Below, piece after piece: positions 58,411-64,000 of a stretch of 64,000 nt of DNA. The DNA comes from an uncultured Eubacteriales bacterium (GTDB lineage Bacteria; Bacillota; Clostridia; Oscillospirales; Oscillospiraceae), in the NCBI GenBank assembly GCA_900316205.1, contig ONBX01000023.1, positions 1-64,000 of the forward strand, given 5' to 3'. The first letter of the stretch is position 1, and the number at the start of each line of letters is the position of its first letter. Both the position numbers and the translations under genes were made by a program. Under the pieces are notes generated by a model. It worked only from the letters and a program-made list of their open reading frames with translations. It made no database searches and was not told the DNA's origin.

Positions 58411-59922
58411 TCAGACCTCGGGTTCGGCGGGGGTCTCGGGTTCAGCGGGGGATTCTTCCGTCGCGTCCTCCGCGGGGGCTTCCGCTTCGGCCTCTTCTTC
58501 CTCCCGGTCCTCCAGATCCTTCGGCAGGACGGCCATCAGATCCTCCTTGCCGGGATTTTCCAGGGCGGCCACCCGGTTGGCCTGGCGCACCACCATGTCC
58601 TCAAAGACGTTGCGTACGTCCCGGCCGTTGCCGAAGTTCTCAGTCCGCTCCTCGTAGAGCTGGGTGAACATCTCCACGGCGGCCTTCTCGGTCTCCTCGT
58701 TCATGGTGTAGCCGTTCTTTTTGCAGCGGATGCGGAACATCTCCATGAGCTGCTCCCCGTTGTAGTCCGGGAAGAAGAAATACTTGTTGAAGCGGGATTC
58801 CAGGCCGGGATTGGAGTGGATGAACTTCTCCATGGGGCCGGTGTAGCCCGCCACGATGACGATCAGATCGTCCCGGTGATCCTCCATGGCCTTCAGGATG
58901 GTCTCGATGGCCTCCCGGCCGAAGTCGTTCTCGCCGCCGGAGGAGAGGGAATAGGCCTCATCGATGAAGAGCACCCCGCCCAGGGCGGATTTGATGACCT
59001 CCTGGGTCTTGAGGGCGGTCTGGCCCACGTAGCCAGCCACCAGACCGGAGCGGTCCACCTCCACCAGCTGGCCCTTGGAGAGCACGCCGATGGCGGCATA
59101 GAGCCCGCTGACGAGCCGGGCCACGGTGGTCTTGCCGGTGCCGGGGTTGCCCACAAAGACCATGTGCAGGCTCATGGGCGGCACGGGCAGCTCATACTGC
59201 TCCCGCAGCTTCCGGACCTTCACCAGGTTCATCAGGTTCTTGACGTCCTTCTTGACCTCCTCCAGGCCCACCAGATCCTCCAGCTCCGCCATGAGGGTGT
59301 CAAAGTCCGGCTTCTCTGCCGCGGCCTCTTTTTCGGCCTCGGCCTCGGGCTTGGTCTCGCCGCCGGTGGTCTGTACCTGGGGCTTGTGCTTGTCCTGGAA
59401 GCTGGGCTCCCCGCTGGTGACAAAATCCAGAGGGTTCAGGCCGTCCCGGCTCTTGCGCACGCCGGTGGTGTCGCAGATGGCGGTGAGGCGGTCGGTGCAG
59501 TCGGTGATGTAGGCGGCCTCGGCATAGGTCACGTCATCGTCCACGGCGGCAAGGTAGAGCAGGATGTTGGTCAGCATCCGGATGAAGGTGCGGGAGGTCT
59601 CGGTGCCGCGCCTTGCGTCGCTCTCCGCCAGGTTCCAGAAGAACACCGGGGGCATGAACACGTCCTCCTGGCAGGCCGCGCTGGTCAGGTTCCAGAGGAG
59701 CCAGGTGGGCCTGGGCTGGCCCTTGGAGTAAATCTGGTTGGCCATCTCCACATGGCGCTCGGTGATGCTGCCCGCCCGGCTCCAGAGACCCAGGGCGCAG
59801 CGGGTCATGAAATCGTCCAGATCCTTGGCAAGCTGGCTGCTGCCGATGCGGTAGAAGGCGTCGGTATTGGCGAGATAGATCTTGTGAAACTCCTCGGGGG
59901 AGCGGTTCCAGGTGGTAGGCAT
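58411..59922 (-). CDS. CbxX/CfxQ-type AAA+ ATPase (SpoVK-like)
   Basis: This 503-aa protein has an N-terminal helical region (1-150), an acidic linker (about 175-205) and the AAA+ domain (about 215-450). Walker A is FVGNPGTGKTTVARL, with VDRSGLVAGYVGQTALKT following. Walker B is GGVLFIDEAYSL, sensor 1 is IVIVAGYTGPM, and LESRFNKYFFFPDY contains the Arg finger. The tail is Glu/Ala/Pro-rich and acidic. ATG 59922 follows ACAGGAGAGACGCCC. Relatives act as RuBisCO activases or as sporulation SpoVK; here the target is unknown. Confidence 0.9.
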   Translation of the reverse strand: MPTTWNRSPEEFHKIYLANTDAFYRIGSSQLAKDLDDFMTRCALGLWSRAGSITERHVEMANQIYSKGQPRPTWLLWNLTSAACQEDVFMPPVFFWNLAESDARRGTETSRTFIRMLTNILLYLAAVDDDVTYAEAAYITDCTDRLTAICDTTGVRKSRDGLNPLDFVTSGEPSFQDKHKPQVQTTGGETKPEAEAEKEAAAEKPDFDTLMAELEDLVGLEEVKKDVKNLMNLVKVRKLREQYELPVPPMSLHMVFVGNPGTGKTTVARLVSGLYAAIGVLSKGQLVEVDRSGLVAGYVGQTALKTQEVIKSALGGVLFIDEAYSLSSGGENDFGREAIETILKAMEDHRDDLIVIVAGYTGPMEKFIHSNPGLESRFNKYFFFPDYNGEQLMEMFRIRCKKNGYTMNEETEKAAVEMFTQLYEERTENFGNGRDVRNVFEDMVVRQANRVAALENPGKEDLMAVLPKDLEDREEEEAEAEAPAEDATEESPAEPETPAEPEV

Positions 59923-60063
59923 AGGGCGTCTCTCCTGTCTGTATGTTATTTGCGCTTTTCCTTTCTATTATAATCCAAATCCCGCCAGGGTCAAGAGAAA
60001 TGAAGGAATGAAGGGCCTGCGGCTAGGGAAGGAATTGCGGTGTCCCGCTTTGCGGGATACTGC

Positions 60064-60175
60064 TCCCCCTATCGGCCTTCGGCCACTTCCCCCGAGGGGG
60101 AAGCGAGGGGCCACCTGCTTGCCTCCCCCCCCATGGGGGAGGTGGCCGAGCCGCCTGCGGCGAGGTCGGAAGGGG
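60064..60175. repeat. Outer inverted repeat, right copy
   Basis: Reverse complement of 52573-52681 with scattered differences. The gap 59923-60219 contains this and short T-rich sequence only. Confidence 0.7.
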
Positions 60176-60219
60176 GATCATTTCTTCATTAGGCGAAGCA
60201 ACTTCATTCCTTCCTTTTC

Positions 60220-60384
60220 TCACCGCCAGCGTTTGCGGCAGCAGCGCCGGGGCATCAGCCTGACGCCTTTGGCTTCCGCCGCGGCTTTCGGATCCCGGGC
60301 GGCGTCCACACGCTGCCACACCGCTTCAAACTGCCGGAGCTTTTGCCGCAGCTCCCGATCCCTTAGGTTTTCCGTAGGATTCAC
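60220..60384 (-). CDS. Possible 54-aa protein
   Basis: GTG 60384 has a good site (GAGGAGAAAGGGGT) and opens a short basic, helical protein (NPTENLRDRELRQKLRQFEAVWQRVDAARDP, ending RRCCRKRWR). It is divergent from rsmE. Amphipathic helix and strong basic tail suggest a small nucleic-acid-associated protein, but no family is recognised and it could be spurious. Confidence 0.4.
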   Translation of the reverse strand: MNPTENLRDRELRQKLRQFEAVWQRVDAARDPKAAAEAKGVRLMPRRCCRKRWR

Positions 60385-60418
60385 ACCCCTTTCTCCTCGT
60401 TCCAGCCTATGCGCACAC

Positions 60419-60447
60419 TTGAAAAGAGGTGCAAGTTGTGCCATAAT
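60419..60447 (+). promoter_or_regulatory. Promoter of rsmE operon
   Basis: TTGAAA (60419-60424), 17-bp spacer and CATAAT (60442-60447), about 55 bp before the start codon. Confidence 0.55.
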
Positions 60448-60503
60448 ATAAACTACGAAAATATGGGGCTTTAAAAACGATTTTGAGAAGGACGGGATGT
60501 GTT

Positions 60504-61235
60504 TTGGCCAGATTTTTCATTGCGGGAACCAACATTGCCGGCGGCAGAGCCATCATCCGGGGACGGGACGCGGAGCATGTGAAGGTGCTGCGCCTGCGCC
60601 CCGGCGAGGATGTGACCCTCTGCGACGGGGAGGGCACCGACTATAAGTGCCGCCTGGTCCAGGCCGACAAGGAGCAGGCTGAGATGGAGGTGCTGGAGGT
60701 GGTCCGCTGCCCGGCGGAGCCCAGCGTAAAGGTCACCGTGCTCTGCGGCCTGCCCAAGGGGGACAAGACCGAATACATCATCCAGAAATGCGTGGAGGCC
60801 GGGGCCCAGGAGATCCTTTTCTTCCTCTCCGACCGCTGCGTGGCACGGCCCGATGCGCCGGAGAAAAAGCTGGAGCGCTGGCAGCGCATCAGCGAGGAGG
60901 CCGCCAAGCAGTCCGGCCGGGGCATCATCCCCAAGGTGGGCTGGGTGGGCGATTTCGCCGGGGCTCTGAACGCCGCGGTGCAGAAGGACCTGGGCCTGTT
61001 CCTCTATGAGACCGGGGAGCGGGAGGGCCTGGACGCGGTGCTGAACAGCAGCCGGGATCTGAAGACCCTGGCCCTCATCACCGGGCCCGAGGGCGGCTTT
61101 GCCCCCTTTGAGGCGGATCTGGCCCGGATCACGGGGCTTCGGATCTGCTCCATGGGCGAACGGATCCTCCGCTGCGAGACGGCGCCTGTGGTGGCGCTGA
61201 CAGCGGTGATGTACGCCACGGGGAATTTGGGATAA
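60504..61235 (+). CDS. rsmE: 16S rRNA m3U1498 methyltransferase RsmE
   Basis: This 243-aa SPOUT methyltransferase starts ARFFIAG, the family N terminus, so TTG 60504 is the start (AAGGA 11 nt before); the longer frame adds residues absent from RsmE. A PUA-like domain (HVKVLRLRPGEDVTLCDGEG) is followed by the knot domain: KGDKTEYIIQKCVEAGAQEI, RWQRISEEAAKQSGR, ITGPEGGFAPFE and the C-terminal ILRCETAPVVALTAVMY. It methylates U1498 of 16S rRNA using SAM. First gene of a + strand operon with the M42 peptidase. Confidence 0.95.
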   Translation: MARFFIAGTNIAGGRAIIRGRDAEHVKVLRLRPGEDVTLCDGEGTDYKCRLVQADKEQAEMEVLEVVRCPAEPSVKVTVLCGLPKGDKTEYIIQKCVEAGAQEILFFLSDRCVARPDAPEKKLERWQRISEEAAKQSGRGIIPKVGWVGDFAGALNAAVQKDLGLFLYETGEREGLDAVLNSSRDLKTLALITGPEGGFAPFEADLARITGLRICSMGERILRCETAPVVALTAVMYATGNLG

Positions 61236-61247
61236 GAGGGTATGGAT

Positions 61248-62282
61248 ATGGGACGTTTTGACGAAAAAACCTGTCTGGATTACTTTGAAAAGCTGCTGGC
61301 GGTGGACAGCACCACCGGCTTTTATGAGGAGAGCGAAAACCAGCTCTGCGCCATGCTGGAGGAGCTGGAGATCCCCTGTCGCCGCATCCGCAAGGGCGGC
61401 GTCATCGCGGAGCTGGGCGGCGAGGGGAGCCCCCTCTGCATCACCGCGCACCTGGACGACATCGGCCTCATGGTGCGGCACCTGAACGCCGACGGGACCC
61501 TGAACGTGTGCCCCGTGGGCGGGCTCTACCCCTTCTACTGCATGATGGAGAACGTCCGGGTCCACACCCGGGAGGGGAAGGTCTACACCGGCACGGTCTG
61601 CCGCACGCCCAACTCCATCCACGTGACGGAGGAGGAGCTGCGCCAGACGGCGCCGGATTTCCGCACGAATGTGTGCGTTGTGCTGGATGAAAACGTGAAG
61701 AGCGCCGCGGAGGTGCGCGCTCTCGGCATCGAGACCGGGGACAGCATCGCCCTGGAGCCCCGCTTCGTCTACGCCAACGGCTATCTCAAGAGCCACTTTG
61801 TGGACGACAAGGCCTGCGCCGCCGTGCTCCTGACCCTGATGAAGGCCATCCGGGAAGAGCGTGTCACCCTCAGGCGGAAGGTCTACGTCTACTTTGCCTT
61901 TTATGAGGAGATCGGCCACGGCACCACCGTGCTGCCCGAGGATGTGGAGGACATGATCGCCGTGGACATCGCCCCCACCGGGCCGGACCAGAACTCCGAC
62001 GAGCGGAAGGTCTCCATCTTCGCCAAGGACTCCCGCTACCCCTATCACTGGGGCTTGACCAACGAGCTGCGGCAGGCCGCCATCGACGCCGGGGTGGACT
62101 ATGTGATGGACATCTTCACCCCCCATTACGGCACGGACTGCGATCCCAGCATCGCCGCGGGCTACGATCTGCGCCACGCGGCCATCGGCCCCGGCACCGC
62201 CAACTCCCACGGTTACGAGCGGACCCACATCGAGGGCCTCCGGGCATGCTTCGAGCTGCTGTGGGCCTATCTGGAGCGGTAA
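61248..62282 (+). CDS. M42-family metallo-aminopeptidase
   Basis: This 344-aa protein resembles FrvX/PepA-type tetrahedral aminopeptidases. Metal and catalytic residues: ITAHLDDIGLMV (His and Asp), HFVDDKACAAVLL (bridging Asp), FYEEIGHG (catalytic Glu pair), IAVDIAP and YERTHIEGL (last His). ATG 61248 is preferred, as AGAGGG lies 7 nt before; ATG 61242 is almost in contact with it. It trims N-terminal residues from peptides in the cytosol. It sits 12 bp after rsmE. Confidence 0.9.
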   Translation: MGRFDEKTCLDYFEKLLAVDSTTGFYEESENQLCAMLEELEIPCRRIRKGGVIAELGGEGSPLCITAHLDDIGLMVRHLNADGTLNVCPVGGLYPFYCMMENVRVHTREGKVYTGTVCRTPNSIHVTEEELRQTAPDFRTNVCVVLDENVKSAAEVRALGIETGDSIALEPRFVYANGYLKSHFVDDKACAAVLLTLMKAIREERVTLRRKVYVYFAFYEEIGHGTTVLPEDVEDMIAVDIAPTGPDQNSDERKVSIFAKDSRYPYHWGLTNELRQAAIDAGVDYVMDIFTPHYGTDCDPSIAAGYDLRHAAIGPGTANSHGYERTHIEGLRACFELLWAYLER

Positions 62283-62310
62283 TACCATCCTGACAAGGAG
62301 GAATAGAAAT

Positions 62311-63246
62311 ATGAACGAGAATTACGCAAAGGAATTTGACGGGATCGTTGAGAAAGCAAAGGCCTCGAAGAAGCCCATGCGGGTGGCCGTGGCCGGCGCG
62401 GACGCGGAAAACATGCTGCGGGGCATTTTCGACGCCCAGGAGGCGGGCTTCGTGGAGCCCCTGCTGATCGGAAACGAACAGCGCATCTCCGCTCTGCTCA
62501 AGAAGCTGGGTCTGGCGGAGCGGTCCTACCGGCTGCAGGGCATCGACGATTCCGCCGACCCCGTTCAGTACGCCATCGAGATGATCCGGGCCGGAGAGGC
62601 GGACTGCCTCATGCGCGGCAACACCCAGACCCGGGATTTCCTGATGCCGGTGCTGAACAAGGCCAATCACCTGATCCGGGAGGACGCCCTGGTGACCCAC
62701 GTGGTGTTTTTGAAGGTCCCCGGCTATGAGAGGCTGCTTGCCATTTCCGACGTGACCCTGCTCATCAATCCCCCCATCGAGACCCGCAAGAAGGTGGTGG
62801 CCAACATGGTCCGGGCCCTGAAGGTCTTCGGCGTGGAGAAGCCCAACATCGCCCTCTTGTCCCTGGTGGAGACCCCCAGCTTCCAGATGCGGGACAGCGT
62901 GGAGGACCAGACCATGGTGCGCCAGCACGCCTCCCGCCCCATTGCCGACTGCAACCTGGTTGGCCCCATCGCTTATGACCTGATCATGAGCAAGGAGGCC
63001 GCCCGCCTGAAGGGCTATGACTGCCCCTTCTGCGGCGAGTTCGACGGCATCGTGGTGCCGAACCTGATCTCCGGCAACCTGATGGTGAAGGTCCTGCAGC
63101 GCAACGCCGGTGCCACCGGCTGCGGCATCCTGGTGGGGGCCAAGATCCCCATCGCCATCTGCTCCCGTGCCGACGAGCCGGAGCAGGCCTTCCTGTCCCT
63201 GGCCGCCTGCGCTGCCATGTGGGACAGCGGGAAGTATTTCGGCTGA
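62311..63246 (+). CDS. Phosphate butyryltransferase / phosphotransacetylase-family protein
   Basis: This 311-aa protein of the Ptb/Pta family would exchange CoA and phosphate on an acyl group (butyryl-CoA to butyryl phosphate, or acetyl). Recognisable parts are VAVAGADAENMLRGIFDAQEAGFVEPLLIGN, CLMRGNTQTRDFLMPVLN, DVTLLINPPIETR and GCGILVGAKIPIAICSRAD. AAGGAGGAATAGAAAT precedes ATG. No butyrate kinase follows, since a terminator and a gene on the other strand come next. It lies 28 bp after the M42 gene and is probably co-transcribed. Butyrate formation is plausible for this host but not shown. Confidence 0.88.
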   Translation: MNENYAKEFDGIVEKAKASKKPMRVAVAGADAENMLRGIFDAQEAGFVEPLLIGNEQRISALLKKLGLAERSYRLQGIDDSADPVQYAIEMIRAGEADCLMRGNTQTRDFLMPVLNKANHLIREDALVTHVVFLKVPGYERLLAISDVTLLINPPIETRKKVVANMVRALKVFGVEKPNIALLSLVETPSFQMRDSVEDQTMVRQHASRPIADCNLVGPIAYDLIMSKEAARLKGYDCPFCGEFDGIVVPNLISGNLMVKVLQRNAGATGCGILVGAKIPIAICSRADEPEQAFLSLAACAAMWDSGKYFG

Positions 63247-63281
63247 TCAGTTTTTCGTTTTTGTTTCTGGTTTCTGGAGAA

Positions 63282-63317
63282 AAAAGTCGGGAAAGCTCGC
63301 TTTCCCGACTTTTTTGC
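63282..63317 (+). terminator. Terminator after the Ptb-like gene
   Basis: AAAAGTCGGGAAAG/CTTTCCCGACTTTT with CTCG loop and T-run; works in both directions. Confidence 0.85.
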
Positions 63318-63343
63318 TGTTTTCAAAAACAAAAACTAAAAAC

Positions 63344-63910
63344 TCATTCCCCGGTGCCCATGAGGCCCAGCTCTTCCGCATGGGGGCGCATGCCCTCCAG
63401 GCAGAGCTCCGTGACCTCCCGCAGCTCCATGCCCAGCAGCTCGCAACCCCGCAGGATCAGCTCCCGGTCGCACTTGGCGGCAAACTTTTTGTCCTTGAAC
63501 TTCTTGAGCACGCTCTTGGCCTCCAGATCCCGGATACCCTGGGGCCGCATCCGGGCGCAGGCCTGGATGATGCCGGTGAGCTCGTCCACGGTGTAAAGGC
63601 TCTTTTCCATATTGGTCTCGGGCTTTACGTCCGTGCAGTGGCCCCAGCCATGGGAGAGGATGGCCCGCACGTCCTCCTCCGGGACGCCGGCGGCCAGCAG
63701 GGGCTCTTTGGTGTGCTGCAGGTGCTCCTCCGGATACTTTTCATAATCATAGTCGTGCAGCAGCCCCACGGCCTGCCAGTGCTCCGGGTCTTCGCCGAAA
63801 TGGCGGGCCAGGGCGCCCATGGCGTAGCTTACGTTTTTGGCGTGGAGCAGCAGATTTTCCTGGGTGACCATGCTGCCGTTCAGAACGGCGGCCTGTTCCA
63901 ATGTGAGCAT
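63344..63910 (-). CDS. HD-domain hydrolase
   Basis: This 188-aa protein has HD-superfamily metal residues: His in LLLHAKNVS, the HD pair in VGLLHDYDYEKYPEEH, His in ILSHGWGHC and Asp in YTVDELTGII. Such proteins are phosphohydrolases, often on nucleotides; this compact form is common in Firmicutes and has no assigned substrate. AAAGGAGACACATCCC precedes ATG 63910. A perfect TATAAT on the minus strand (63975-63970) lies 60 bp upstream; its -35 is weak. Confidence 0.87.
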   Translation of the reverse strand: MLTLEQAAVLNGSMVTQENLLLHAKNVSYAMGALARHFGEDPEHWQAVGLLHDYDYEKYPEEHLQHTKEPLLAAGVPEEDVRAILSHGWGHCTDVKPETNMEKSLYTVDELTGIIQACARMRPQGIRDLEAKSVLKKFKDKKFAAKCDRELILRGCELLGMELREVTELCLEGMRPHAEELGLMGTGE

Positions 63911-64000
63911 GGGATGTGTCTCCTTTCCGGGATAGCGGCCTGTGACGTGCCGCAGTGATCATGACCCCCATTATAATGACTATAGGATGGCGAAAAGCCA

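Noticed and set aside
1..64000. rRNA, tRNA, phage or origin features
   Set aside because: I looked for cloverleaf-type sequences, phage structural genes and DnaA-box clusters and found none I could support by reading.

Overview
The window comes from a GC-rich, endospore-forming member of the Clostridia, probably an Oscillospiraceae-type gut anaerobe. The reasons are a complete Spo0A with 0A boxes in front of it, strong GGAGG ribosome binding sites, sigma-A promoters with 17-bp spacers, many short lipoproteins, TAXI-type TRAP and TctCBA carboxylate uptake, and intergenic spaces full of palindromic repeats. No rRNA, tRNA or CRISPR array is visible. Assignment below family level is inference.

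Layout. 0.1-8.7 kb: an aminotransferase, a short galactokinase-family protein, two VanY-like D,D-carboxypeptidase paralogues (one without its catalytic Glu), a metallo-hydrolase, a lipoprotein, a barnase-type RNase made as a lipoprotein, and spo0A. 8.8-12.4 kb: a REP-associated tyrosine transposase (RAYT), then a promoter/structured RNA/terminator cassette (copy A) in front of a three-gene operon ending in a zinc-ribbon/TPR/RCC1-repeat membrane protein. 13-22 kb: an iron-sulfur flavoprotein operon facing a LysR gene, then an ECF sigma/anti-sigma pair and a solute-binding lipoprotein. 22.4-30.5 kb: an eight-gene carboxylate cluster (LysR, class III CoA-transferase, DRE-TIM lyase/synthase, Cys-rich protein, 2x[4Fe-4S] protein, TctA, TctB, TctC). 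31-37 kb: D-threonine-aldolase-like enzyme with thrC, then a TAXI-TRAP transporter. 37.9-41.3 kb: apgM, then the second RNA cassette (copy B) before TM2 and SHOCT membrane proteins. 41.5-47.4 kb: a PEP/pyruvate-binding protein, DUF1294, metallophosphatase and phosphatase-GNAT operon, opposite a PurN-like protein. 48-52.5 kb: an unknown coiled-coil protein, tsf, rpsB and an FMN-binding protein. 52.7-58.4 kb: a lower-GC island bounded by 45-nt inverted repeats, with a two-component system, an ABC exporter and a serine-recombinase remnant. 58.4-64 kb: CbxX-type AAA ATPase, rsmE, M42 peptidase, phosphate butyryltransferase-like protein and an HD hydrolase.

Most notable. (1) Two copies of a ~160-nt RNA, 30 kb apart, each start a fixed 5 nt after a promoter, fold into the same long hairpin with compensatory base changes, and end in an intrinsic terminator just before unrelated small-protein operons. 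This looks like an undescribed sRNA or leader-RNA family. (2) GTAG-headed REP palindromes are scattered over the window, and the RAYT gene carries two of them inside its own reading frame. (3) The TctCBA/CoA-transferase/Fe-S cluster matches no pathway I can name.

Long spaces between genes are almost entirely dispersed palindromic repeats, several repeated nearly verbatim. Many long open frames opposite GC-rich genes were treated as shadows.
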